From: Solirubrobacterales bacterium
Lineage (GTDB): Bacteria > Actinomycetota > Thermoleophilia > Solirubrobacterales > Solirubrobacteraceae
Assembly (NCBI GenBank): GCA_025963935.1
Contig: JAOPZV010000173.1
Span: 1-37,814 of the forward strand
Length of the DNA stretch: 37,814 nucleotides
Direction of reading: 5' to 3'
The translations under genes were made by a program, and so were the position numbers. Of the stretch, positions 29,228 through 37,271 are shown piece after piece. Positions within the stretch are counted from its first letter, which is position 1; each line of letters begins with the position of its first letter. The notes under the pieces were generated by a model that did not search any database, had not been told where the DNA came from, and worked only from the letters and a program-made list of their open reading frames with translations.

Positions 29228-31590
29228 TGGGATGTCCTGAAGCGGACATACCGCGCGTAACCGACCGCGCCCGACGGGGCGAGCGGCGTCGCGCCCAGAC
29301 GGTAGTCACCTGACGCGAGCGTGCCGAGGTTGACTGCCAGCCTGTTGCTCCCGGCATGCGCCTGGACTTTCAGCTTGAGCTTCGTCGCCACCCAGCGCAC
29401 GCATGCGCCGGAGCCACTCTTGCAGCCGTGGACGTTGAGGCGGCGATAGATCACGACCTTGACCGTGCCGGCTGTCGAGAGCGTGTAGGTGACCACGAGC
29501 CTGCGCCGGCGCGTGCTGAGCTTGGATGCCGAGGCGTTGAGCTTCAGCTTGGTCAGGCTGATGAGTGGCGAGGCGCCGCTGGACCCGGGCGCCTGAGCCA
29601 CGAGGCTGGAGCTCGTGAGGACCCCGGTGCTCGTCGTCTGGCCGGCAGTTTCCCTGGCTTCGCGTTCGGCCCTTTCCTGAGCTGACTCTTCACCGGCGCC
29701 CGACAGCGCGACTTTGGCTTCGCTCCCCTGGGTGACGATGCCAAATTCCCCGCTGACCGTGCCGCGCGAGGCCGGGGTGAACGTGACCGTCACGGTGATC
29801 GACTGCCCGGGTTTGAGCTTCGTGCCTTTTGCGGGCAGGCCGCTCGCCTGAAAGGGCCCGGTTGGTGGATTTACCGCCCTGACTTCGACTTCCGTGCCCG
29901 TGCTGGTGAGGGTGACTTCGCGCGCGAGGTGTCCACCGAGCGGGGCGGCGAAGTCAAGCGCTCCGCTGGAAGGCGTCAGCATCGGGCTGCTGAAGGCGAT
30001 CAGCCGACCGTCGTGGTTGCCCACGTAGACGTGCCCGGAGCTGGCGTCGGGTCGCGAGAACTTGGTCGCGAGACCCACCTTCCCCGACCAGAACGGTTTC
30101 GGGCTGGAGCTGCCCGGGACGGCCGTGTAGGCGCGCAGTTCGGCTTCTTTTTCAGCGCAGGCCTTGACGGGGCAGAGCGTCGTCCACAGGATTCCGCTGC
30201 CGCTGGCCGTGCCGTTGGATGTCAGGATCGGCGAGCCAGAGCCGAAGGAGAATTCTTCCGGGGTCGTCGCCGCCAGGGAGATGTGCGGGTTGCCGGCTCC
30301 GTCCTGTCCGTATGTGAAGAACCTGAGGCTGTTCTTCGTCTCGTTGGAGCTCGCAGGTTCCGAAACCGACGGGACATAGACGTACCGGCCGTCCCCGGGC
30401 CACAGGGTTGCGGCACCCCACACCCCGCCGAAGGGGCCGAGCTCCTGAAGCACGCCATCGCTGCCGCCTGCACCTTGGCCCATGCCTCCCAGGTCGTCAC
30501 CGTTTAGGACATAGACCGACCCGAACTTCCCCTCTTGGATGAGGGGATGTGGCACCGTTGGCGTGCCGAACTGAGGGGGAAGCGCGACCGGCGCCGAAGA
30601 GCCCAGGTCGATGTCCTTTTCGTCGAGCAGTTTGCTGTTGAACGGCGAGAAGAAGTCAGTCGCCTTGAGGCTGCCATCGGTTTGCGTCTGCAGGCTGACT
30701 ACAGACTCTCCCAGGCGACCTTCCGGCGGAGCGTGGCCGGGGCCTTTCGGAGGATCGCCTGCCCCCGGCGTCGTGTTCCCGTTTCCAGTGCTGAACAGGA
30801 TGCGACCGGGGCCGGCGGAGACGAGTCCGCCACCTGACTGCCACACCGAGCCGCCGTTGGCCGATGCTGCCCACATCGTCGATAAATGGCCAGATGTGGA
30901 GACGCCGATCACCCAACCCTCGTAGGGCGGGTGATCGCAGTGACTTCCGAACCCGGCGTACACGACGCCGTTCATCAGCAGCAGGCCGGGGCGCTGCAGC
31001 TCCTGGGCTGCCTGAAAGTTGACGCCTGAGAGATTCTGCGCATGGCCTTCGATCGTGACCGGAAAGCTGGGTAGCTCTTTTCCGCTACCGAGTTCGACGG
31101 CATGCATCCGCCAGACGATCGCTCCGCCGAGGACTTCGTTGGCGACGAAGTAGGCGACGTTGTGTTCGGTGTCGATCACGGGCGTCCCGGTGATGCCAAC
31201 GCGCGGCTGAAGGTCGGCACAGGCAATCGGCGCTTCGAGCGCGTTGACTGGCGTGCCCGTCTTCCGTTCCCATCGCTTGGCGCCCGTCACGGGATCGATG
31301 CCGTAGACCCAGTTGTCCTCGGTCACCACCAGCAACACTCCGTTGGCTACCAGTGGTTGCGCATACACCTGGCCGGTGAGTTCGTCGCTGAACGCCTTTT
31401 CGAAATGCCCGCCGGCGACGACGGCGGGCGCAAGCGACGGCTCGTCCGGGTACCAGCCGGTGCGGAGATTGTCGGCAGCGCCGGTCACTTCGGCCGCAGG
31501 CGCCGCACCCGTAGAAGCCATCGTCATGACGACAGCGGCTACCACGCCGAGAACCGATCGCACCGTGAGCGTGCTCTTCACCGCCAACAT
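29224..31590 (-). CDS. Secreted PQQ-like beta-propeller protein with Ig-like domain, copy 1
   Basis: 788 residues with a signal peptide (VRSVLGVVAAVVMTMASTGAAPA, about 1-32). Residues ~40-540 form repeated blades such as GQVYAQPLVANGVLLVVTEDNWVYGIDPVTGAKRWERKTG and GHVYVGNHDGRLIAFSS, the PQQ-like/BamB-style propeller. No enzyme active site is evident. An Ig-like (ASH/choice-of-anchor type) domain follows: GALDFAAPLGGHLAREVTLTSTGTEVEV ... PGQSITVTVTFTPASRG. After it come a charged helical linker (ESAQERAEREARETAG) and a basic tail of about 100 residues starting LTKLKLNASASKLSTRRRRLVVTYTLSTAGTVKVVIYRR. It probably binds at the cell surface; ligand unknown. It is a tandem paralogue of the gene at 31657. 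The start follows GATGGGGG. Confidence 0.75.
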   Translation of the reverse strand: MLAVKSTLTVRSVLGVVAAVVMTMASTGAAPAAEVTGAADNLRTGWYPDEPSLAPAVVAGGHFEKAFSDELTGQVYAQPLVANGVLLVVTEDNWVYGIDPVTGAKRWERKTGTPVNALEAPIACADLQPRVGITGTPVIDTEHNVAYFVANEVLGGAIVWRMHAVELGSGKELPSFPVTIEGHAQNLSGVNFQAAQELQRPGLLLMNGVVYAGFGSHCDHPPYEGWVIGVSTSGHLSTMWAASANGGSVWQSGGGLVSAGPGRILFSTGNGNTTPGAGDPPKGPGHAPPEGRLGESVVSLQTQTDGSLKATDFFSPFNSKLLDEKDIDLGSSAPVALPPQFGTPTVPHPLIQEGKFGSVYVLNGDDLGGMGQGAGGSDGVLQELGPFGGVWGAATLWPGDGRYVYVPSVSEPASSNETKNSLRFFTYGQDGAGNPHISLAATTPEEFSFGSGSPILTSNGTASGSGILWTTLCPVKACAEKEAELRAYTAVPGSSSPKPFWSGKVGLATKFSRPDASSGHVYVGNHDGRLIAFSSPMLTPSSGALDFAAPLGGHLAREVTLTSTGTEVEVRAVNPPTGPFQASGLPAKGTKLKPGQSITVTVTFTPASRGTVSGEFGIVTQGSEAKVALSGAGEESAQERAEREARETAGQTTSTGVLTSSSLVAQAPGSSGASPLISLTKLKLNASASKLSTRRRRLVVTYTLSTAGTVKVVIYRRLNVHGCKSGSGACVRWVATKLKLKVQAHAGSNRLAVNLGTLASGDYRLGATPLAPSGAVGYARYVRFRTSH

Positions 31591-31608
31591 CCCCCATCCA
31601 TGAAACGC

Positions 31609-31642
31609 GCTGCTGATCCGTCAGCAGCCGCCTCACACGCTA
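31609..31642 (-). promoter_or_regulatory. Promoter and stem-loop leader of propeller copy 1
   Basis: TAGCGT on the minus strand (31642-31637) is followed 8 nt later by the palindrome GCTGCTGATCCGTCAGCAGC (31609-31628). A transcript from this -10 would begin at the edge of the stem, giving a 5'-terminal hairpin CTGCTGA-CGGA-TCAGCAG. The ribosome site (GATGGGGG) directly abuts the ATG at 31590. Confidence 0.5.
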
Positions 31643-31656
31643 CAGCAGGGACCCCT

Positions 31657-33972
31657 CTAATGGAAGAGCTTGAAGTCCAGGTGCCGGGTGATGCCAGCAA
31701 CGCCGGCGCGATTGACGGGCGTGGCGGTCAGACGGTAATCACCGGCGACGCGCGTGCCTAGTTTGACTGTGAGTAGGTTTTTCCCGCTGTGGCCCGCCAC
31801 CTTGAGCCGGATCCGTGTTGACGCCCAGCGGTAGCAGCGCTTCACATGGCGGCGGCAGTGGTGGCTTCTGACCCGGCGGAAGACGGAGACGACGACCGTC
31901 GCGCGCGCCGACAGCGAATAGCTCACGGCGACCCTCTTGTTTCTGTGCGCCCTCAGGCGTGACGCCGATGCCCGGATCTTCAGTTTGGTCAGCACCGGCA
32001 CCGCTTCGCGGGGGATCACGGGGCGCGTCACGCCGGCGGTGACAGCGGGGGGCGCGATACCGGAGGCAGAAACGCCGACGGAGAATTCACCGAATTGCGT
32101 ATTGATCGCGAGCGAGTCGGTGAAGTGTCCCGGCGCCGACGGCCGGAACGTAACTTCGACAGTGACCACCTGCCCCGGTGTGAGTTTTGTTCCCGGCGCC
32201 GGCAGGCCGGTGACCGTGAATGGAGAGGAGCTGCCTCTCACTCCGAGCACTTCAACCACTTGTTTGCCGGTAACGGTGAACGTGACCACACCGCTGAGCT
32301 GCCCGCCCACGGGAGTGGCTCCAAGGTCGAGCAAGGCGGTAGACGGGGTGAACGGGCCGCTGAAGGCCATCAGCCGGCCTTCGTGGTTGCCCACGTAGAC
32401 ATGGCCGGCGCTGGCCAGGGGGCGTGAGAACTTCGTCGCGAGTCCGACTTTTTCGCTCCAGAACGGTTCCGGCTTCGCGCTGGAGGGAACGCCGCTGTAT
32501 GCGCGCAGCTCGGCTTGTTCTCCGGCGCAGGCCTTGGCCAGGCAGTCGGTGATCCACACGACAGCGCTGCCGCCGGCGATGCCGTTGGAGGTGACGACCG
32601 GGGACCCAGATCCGAACCAGAATTCTTCCGGGGTCGCCGCGGCGGGTGCCAGGCGCGGGTTTCCGGCGGCGTCCTGTTCGTAGCGGAAGAAGCGCAGGCT
32701 GTTCTTTGTCTCGTTCGAGGAAGCAGGTTCGGAGACCGTCGGCACGTACACGTAGCGCCCGTCTCCGGGCCACACGGCCGCCGCGCCCCACACGCCGCCG
32801 TAGGGGCCCAGCTCTTGGACGACGCCGTCGGTGCCGCCTGGACCCTGTGCCATTCCGCCGAGGTTGTCGCGGTTGAGGAGGTACACGGTGCCGTACTTGC
32901 CGTCCTGGATCAGCGCGTTGGCCACGCCGGGCGTGGCGAAGTACTGGGACGGAAGGGCCACCGGGGCAGAGGCGCCCAGGTCGATGTCGCTTTCGTCGAG
33001 CGATTTGTTGTTGAACGGCGAGAAGAAGTCCAGCGCCCGCAGGCCGCCGCCGGGCTGCGCTGCGACCCGAACCACCGACTCGCCGAGCCGCCCTTCAGGC
33101 GGCAGGCTGCCGGGCCCGGGCAGCGGGTCCCCCGATCCCGGTGTGCTGTTGCCATTCCCCGAGGTGAAGAGGATCTGGCCGGGCCGGTCGGAGATCAGCC
33201 CGCCGCCGGATTGCCAGATGGAGGCGCCTTTGGCCGACACGGCCCACATCGTCGTGAGCGCCCCCGCGCTCGACACGCCCGCGATCCAGCCCTCGTAGGG
33301 AAAGTTGTCGCAATGGCTTCCGAAACCCGCGTAGACGACGCCGTTCATCATCAGCAGCGCAGGCCGCTGCAACTCCTGCCCGGCTTCGAAGTTCACGCCG
33401 GCAAGGTTCTGCGCCTGGCCCTGGATCCTGACGGGGAAGTTGGGGGCCTCTTCGCCGTTGTCGAGTTTTATCCCATGCATGTACCAGGCGATTTCGCCCG
33501 AGCCGCCAGACACGTAGCGGTGGGCTACGAAGTACGCGACGTTGCGTTCGGTATCGATCACCGGCGTACCCGTGACCCCGACGCGGGGTTCGAGGTCGGC
33601 GCAGTTGATCGTCTTGCCGAGCCCCGCTTCGACGGCCGTCCCGAGGTGGTCTTCCCATCGCCTCGCGCCGGTTACGGGGTCGATGCCGTAGGCCCAGTTT
33701 TCCTCAGTCACCACGAGCAGCGTTCCGTTCGCCATCAGCGGCTGGGCATAGATCTGGCCCTGGAGGCTGTCTTCGAAGACCTTCCCGAAGCGCGGCTTGG
33801 TCACGAACGAGGGTGTGAGGTAGGGCTCGCCGGAGTACCACGCCGTGCGCAGGTTGTCCGCGGCGCCCGTGACTTCGGCGGGCGCCGAGCCGGCGGTGGT
33901 GCACGAGAAGACCGCGACGGCGATGATGCCGAGCGCCCATCGCACCTTGAGCCTGTTCCGCGTTGTGGACAT
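31657..33972 (-). CDS. Secreted PQQ-like beta-propeller protein with Ig-like domain, copy 2
   Basis: From the ATG at 33972, preceded by GAGGTGGGGG, the protein has 771 residues; a GTG at 33984 would run through the ribosome site. It has a signal peptide (VRWALGIIAVAVFSCTTAGSAPA). The propeller matches copy 1 almost block for block (GQIYAQPLMANGTLLVVTEENWAYGIDPVTGARRWEDHLG; GHVYVGNHEGRLMAFSG). The Ig-like domain (ALLDLGATPVGGQLSGVVTFTVTGKQVVEVLGV) and the basic tail (LTKLKIRASASRLRAHRNKRVAVSYSLSARATVVVSVFRR) are also present, but the charged linker is absent. There is no catalytic motif. The tail is far more diverged than the propeller. Copy 1 follows it by 66 nt on the same strand and has its own promoter. 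Confidence 0.75.
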   Translation of the reverse strand: MSTTRNRLKVRWALGIIAVAVFSCTTAGSAPAEVTGAADNLRTAWYSGEPYLTPSFVTKPRFGKVFEDSLQGQIYAQPLMANGTLLVVTEENWAYGIDPVTGARRWEDHLGTAVEAGLGKTINCADLEPRVGVTGTPVIDTERNVAYFVAHRYVSGGSGEIAWYMHGIKLDNGEEAPNFPVRIQGQAQNLAGVNFEAGQELQRPALLMMNGVVYAGFGSHCDNFPYEGWIAGVSSAGALTTMWAVSAKGASIWQSGGGLISDRPGQILFTSGNGNSTPGSGDPLPGPGSLPPEGRLGESVVRVAAQPGGGLRALDFFSPFNNKSLDESDIDLGASAPVALPSQYFATPGVANALIQDGKYGTVYLLNRDNLGGMAQGPGGTDGVVQELGPYGGVWGAAAVWPGDGRYVYVPTVSEPASSNETKNSLRFFRYEQDAAGNPRLAPAAATPEEFWFGSGSPVVTSNGIAGGSAVVWITDCLAKACAGEQAELRAYSGVPSSAKPEPFWSEKVGLATKFSRPLASAGHVYVGNHEGRLMAFSGPFTPSTALLDLGATPVGGQLSGVVTFTVTGKQVVEVLGVRGSSSPFTVTGLPAPGTKLTPGQVVTVEVTFRPSAPGHFTDSLAINTQFGEFSVGVSASGIAPPAVTAGVTRPVIPREAVPVLTKLKIRASASRLRAHRNKRVAVSYSLSARATVVVSVFRRVRSHHCRRHVKRCYRWASTRIRLKVAGHSGKNLLTVKLGTRVAGDYRLTATPVNRAGVAGITRHLDFKLFH

Positions 33973-33991
33973 CCCCCACCTCACTCGCGTC

Positions 33992-34021
33992 GCTGATCCG
34001 TCAGCAGTGGCGCAAAGGGTA
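33992..34021 (-). promoter_or_regulatory. Promoter and stem-loop leader of propeller copy 2
   Basis: TACCCT on the minus strand (34021-34016) is followed 8 nt later by CTGCTGACGGATCAGC (34007-33992). This is the same loop as in copy 1, with a stem shortened to GCTGA/TCAGC. The spacing and layout match copy 1, including the G-rich ribosome site at the ATG. Confidence 0.5.
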
Positions 34022-34071
34022 GCGAAAGGTGACGCGCCGGCGATGGAGCGCAGTGCGACCGGGCGGGATGC

Positions 34072-35325
34072 TCAGTGCGCTCGCGCCGTCAGACCGAACG
34101 CCCGCTCGGCCTCGTCGGCCACGTGGCGGGCGATCGCCAGCGAGGAGGTGGCGGCCGGTGACGGCGCGTTGCGAACGTGCAGGGCGCGGTCCGTTGCCGA
34201 GAACACGAAGTCGTCAACCAGCCGACCGTCCCGGCCGAGCGCCTGGGCGCGAACACCAGCGAAGGACGGCTGCACGTCGCCCGTGCGCAGCTCGGGAACG
34301 TAGCGGGCGGCGGCACGCACGAACGCCGAGCGCAGGGCCGCGTGGCGCAGCTCGCTCACGCCGGTCGCCCACCAGTGAGCGAGCATCCGCCAGGTCCCTG
34401 GCCAGCCGAGCGTGTCCAGTACGTCGCGCCGGCGCACGGTGCTGAGCCGGTAGGCGTCGCGGGCACCGGCCATCAGAGCGGTGGGTCCGATCAGGACCTC
34501 GCCGCTGATGTGCTTGGTCAGGTGCACGCCGAGGAACGGGAGGGAGGGATCGGGCACCGGGTAGATCAGCGAGCGGACGAGGCTCCGGCGCTCGGGAACG
34601 AGCCGCAGGTAGGCGCCGCGAAAGGGGACGATCCTGGGGTCCCGGTCGGCACCGGCCTCGACCGCCAGGCGATCTGCCCACGCCCCGGCGCAGAACACCG
34701 CGTGCCCAGCTTCCGTGGCGCCGTGCGAGTGGACGAGGCGCAGGGAACGGCTTCCCGCCGTCACACCCGTCACCTCGCAGCCTGTCGCGACGGTCCCGCC
34801 CCCCTCGAGCACGTCCTCGGCGTAGGCGCGCGCGACCGCGGGGAAGTCGACGATCCCGGTGTCGGGCGAGTGCAGGCCGGCGATGCCGCGCGCGTGCGGC
34901 TCGAGCTGCTCGATCCCGGCGGCGTCGATTCGTCGCAGGCCCGGCACCCCGTTGGCGGTGCCCCTGCGCTCGAGCTCGTCCAGGCGGGCGAGCTCGGAGG
35001 CATCGGTAGCGATGATCACCTTGCCGCAACGCTCGTGAGCGACCCCGCGCTGTTCGCAGTACTCGTAGAGGTCGCGCGCGCCATCGACGCACAGCCGCGC
35101 CTTCAGCGACCCGGGCGGGTAGTAGACCCCGGCGTGGACGACGCCGGAGTTGTGGCCGGTCTGGTGCGTGGCGATCTCGCTCTCACGCTCGAGCACGCAC
35201 ACCGACGCCTGCGGGTCACGGCGGATCAGCTCGCGCGCGACCGCCAAGCCGAGGATGCCGCCGCCGACCACCGCGATGTCACAACTCGCAGGGGCCTGAG
35301 GTGACTCTGACGTGGTGCTCGACAT
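34072..35325 (-). CDS. lhgO: L-2-hydroxyglutarate oxidase-like FAD enzyme
   Basis: 417 residues, normal for LhgO, an FAD-dependent DAO-family enzyme that oxidises L-2-hydroxyglutarate to 2-oxoglutarate and passes electrons to oxygen or the membrane quinone pool. The dinucleotide-binding start is DIAVVGGGILGLAVARELIRRDP with the later acidic CVLERE. The family hallmark THQTGHNSGVVHAGVYYPPGSLKARLCVDGA follows, then RCGKVIIATD, HSPDTGIVDFPAVARAYAEDV, and C-terminal PSFAGVRAQALGRDGRLVDDFVF and ALHVRNAPSPAATSSLAIARHV. It lies 9 nt after the protease gene, but a -10-like TAGCCT 6 nt before its ATG suggests its own leaderless transcript. It has no evident link to the polysaccharide locus. Confidence 0.88.
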   Translation of the reverse strand: MSSTTSESPQAPASCDIAVVGGGILGLAVARELIRRDPQASVCVLERESEIATHQTGHNSGVVHAGVYYPPGSLKARLCVDGARDLYEYCEQRGVAHERCGKVIIATDASELARLDELERRGTANGVPGLRRIDAAGIEQLEPHARGIAGLHSPDTGIVDFPAVARAYAEDVLEGGGTVATGCEVTGVTAGSRSLRLVHSHGATEAGHAVFCAGAWADRLAVEAGADRDPRIVPFRGAYLRLVPERRSLVRSLIYPVPDPSLPFLGVHLTKHISGEVLIGPTALMAGARDAYRLSTVRRRDVLDTLGWPGTWRMLAHWWATGVSELRHAALRSAFVRAAARYVPELRTGDVQPSFAGVRAQALGRDGRLVDDFVFSATDRALHVRNAPSPAATSSLAIARHVADEAERAFGLTARAH

Positions 35326-35331
35326 GGACGA

Positions 35332-35337
35332 AGGCTA
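35332..35337 (-). promoter_or_regulatory. -10-like hexamer that contains the stop codon of the upstream gene
   Basis: TAGCCT on the minus strand lies 6 nt before the ATG at 35325. Its first three bases are the TAG stop of the subtilase gene, so the promoter element and stop codon overlap. Confidence 0.38.
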
Positions 35338-36735
35338 CCCGGCGGGTGCGGGGGCGCCGCGCAACGTGGCGGCTGCCGCGTTCACCAGGCCGGCGCCGTA
35401 GAGACGTTCGTCCCCGCCGCCGCCAAGCTTGCGCGCGGTGGCCCGCATCCGCGCGGTCAGCTGTGCGGGGCTTGGATGGCGGCCGAGCACTCCGCTGGCG
35501 ATTATCAGCGCCGCCGTCGCCGAGACGTGCGGCGTGGCCATCGAGGTTCCTTCATAGCCGGACGGCACGCCGAAGAGACGCGGCGAGCTGCCGGAGAACG
35601 TCACCTGGTAGATGTCCCGTCCAGCCGGCTGTTCCGGGTGGCAGTTGGGATCGCCCGGGAGGTCAGCGTCGGGCCCGCCGCCCGGAGCAACGAGCGTGAG
35701 GCCCGTGCCGTCGTTGGAGTATGCCGCCAGGCAACCGTGCTCGGTGGTCGCTCCGACCGATATCACGTACGGCGCACGCGCCGGATAGGCGATCGCTGTG
35801 TGGCCCTCGTTGCCGGCGGCCGCGACCACGAGAACACCGTGGTGGTGGGCGAACCGCAGAGCTTCGATCAGCTCAGGGATGTCCGATGCGGTCACACCCG
35901 GCGAGAACTCGAGGCTCAGGTTGATCACCTGAGCGCCATGCCGGACGGCGAAGAAGACGCCTTCGGCGATCGTCGACGCTTCACCTTCGCCGCCGCTGTC
36001 AAGCACTCGCACAGGCATGATCCGCGCGCCGTAGGCCAGGCCGGTGAGCCCGTAGCGGTTGTTCGTCGCCTCGGCGATCGTCGAAGCGACGAATGTGCCG
36101 TGGCCGTTGCGGTCGTTCGGGAACTGGTTCTTCGAGACGAAGTCATATCCCTTGACGAACTGGAGCGCGCCGAAGTCGGGTGAGCGTCGAAACTTCCCCC
36201 GGTTCGCGTAGGCGACGCCCGTGTCGAGCACCGCCACGGTCACGCCCTTTCCTCCAGGGACGCCGTCCGCGGCGAGGTTGCCCCAGGCTTCAGGCGCACC
36301 CACGCCAAACTGGCCGGCGAGGTTCCACTGCAGCTGCACCCAGCCTTTCGGCACGCCCGCGCTGCCTTCGTCGTTTGGGAAGATCGCACCCGCGGTGTGC
36401 GCGATGTAGTTCGGAACCGCCCACTGGACGCCCTGCCGGGCACGCAGCCGGCGCAGGGCGCCGGACATGCTCTCGCCCCCTCGCAGGCGCACGAGGTGCG
36501 TCTCGGCGGCCAGCGGCCGCGGCGGATGGCCCGCCCGGGCGGCGGCCGCTGCCATGTGCCCCGGCCGAGGCGCGTAGCGGACGACTATTTGGTTCCTCGC
36601 ATAGCCACTCGCCGGCGCGGCACGGGCGGTCGGGGCGAACGTCATCGCGGCCACAGCGGCTGTGAGCACCGCGATGGGAAGCACAGCACGACGGGTGCCG
36701 GGTGCAGAAAGTGGGCGGCCGGTGCGGGAAGACAT
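35335..36735 (-). CDS. Secreted subtilisin-like serine protease (S8)
   Basis: From the ATG at 36735 the protein has 466 residues; longer in-frame starts run through the divergent region. The signal peptide is RRAVLPIAVLTAAVAAMTFAPTARAAPA (about 15-41). A prodomain-like stretch follows (QIVVRYAPRPGH ... VQWAVPNYIAH, about 49-113). The catalytic triad is intact: D171 in VAVLDTGVA, H212 in NGHGTFVAS and S398 in GTSMATPHVSA, with the oxyanion Asn309 in VVAAAGNEG. CLAAYSNDG and the C-terminal YGAGLVNAAAA complete the S8 fold. The prodomain should be removed after export. It may process other exported proteins; a particular substrate cannot be named. No good Shine-Dalgarno is seen. Confidence 0.88.
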   Translation of the reverse strand: MSSRTGRPLSAPGTRRAVLPIAVLTAAVAAMTFAPTARAAPASGYARNQIVVRYAPRPGHMAAAAARAGHPPRPLAAETHLVRLRGGESMSGALRRLRARQGVQWAVPNYIAHTAGAIFPNDEGSAGVPKGWVQLQWNLAGQFGVGAPEAWGNLAADGVPGGKGVTVAVLDTGVAYANRGKFRRSPDFGALQFVKGYDFVSKNQFPNDRNGHGTFVASTIAEATNNRYGLTGLAYGARIMPVRVLDSGGEGEASTIAEGVFFAVRHGAQVINLSLEFSPGVTASDIPELIEALRFAHHHGVLVVAAAGNEGHTAIAYPARAPYVISVGATTEHGCLAAYSNDGTGLTLVAPGGGPDADLPGDPNCHPEQPAGRDIYQVTFSGSSPRLFGVPSGYEGTSMATPHVSATAALIIASGVLGRHPSPAQLTARMRATARKLGGGGDERLYGAGLVNAAAATLRGAPAPAG

Positions 36736-36806
36736 GTGGGGTTTCAGTAATGATGAAGTGCCGAGAGCGGCGAGGAGGCACTGTCGCAGAGACCGCGGCG
36801 AAATCG

Positions 36807-37271
36807 ATGAGCGAACGCTTCTTCCCACGCGACGATTACTTCATGAGCCTCGCCCTGCGCGAGGCCGAGCGAGCATTGGAACACGAGGACGTCCCCATAG
36901 GCGCGGTCGTCGTGCGTGAGGGCGAGGTGGTGGCCGCGGCCCACAATGAGCGCGAGCTACGCCAGGACCCGTCCGCCCACGCCGAGATCATCGCGCTCCG
37001 CGAGGCGGCGCGGGCGGCCGGCACGTGGCGGGTACTCGACGCGGTCCTATACGTCACGCTCGAGCCGTGCGCGATGTGCGCGGGCGCCATCGTGCTCGCG
37101 CGCGTACCGCGCGTGGTCTACGGCGCCGAGGACCCGAAGGCGGGAGCTTGCGGGAGCGTCATGGACGTTCTCGGCGAGCCTCGTCTGAACCATCGCCCGG
37201 AGGTCGCCGGAGGCCTGCTCGCCGAGGAGTGCGGCGCGCTGATCAGTGAGTTCTTCGCCTCGAGGCGCTGA
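36807..37271 (+). CDS. tadA: tRNA-specific adenosine deaminase TadA
   Basis: From the ATG at 36807 the protein has 154 residues, close to E. coli TadA in length and alignable over nearly all of it. TadA converts adenosine 34 to inosine in the anticodon of tRNA-Arg(ACG). The zinc-dependent deaminase motif is HAEIIALREA (H58, catalytic E60) with PCAMCAGAI (C88, C91). VYGAEDPKAGACGSVMDVLGEPRLNHRPEV and ECGALISEFFASRR are characteristic of TadA rather than other deaminases. In-frame ATG codons upstream (from 36702) overlap the divergent protease gene and are unlikely starts. No strong ribosome site is seen. The methyltransferase gene follows with a TGATG overlap. It is an essential gene in most bacteria and marks the end of the accessory locus. 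Confidence 0.92.
   Translation: MSERFFPRDDYFMSLALREAERALEHEDVPIGAVVVREGEVVAAAHNERELRQDPSAHAEIIALREAARAAGTWRVLDAVLYVTLEPCAMCAGAIVLARVPRVVYGAEDPKAGACGSVMDVLGEPRLNHRPEVAGGLLAEECGALISEFFASRR

Noticed and set aside
34008-34030. GCGCAAAGGG and GCGAAAGG on the plus strand, resembling part of a GEMM aptamer
   Set aside because: The other GEMM elements are missing and no plus-strand gene follows. On the minus strand it is the promoter region of a propeller gene.
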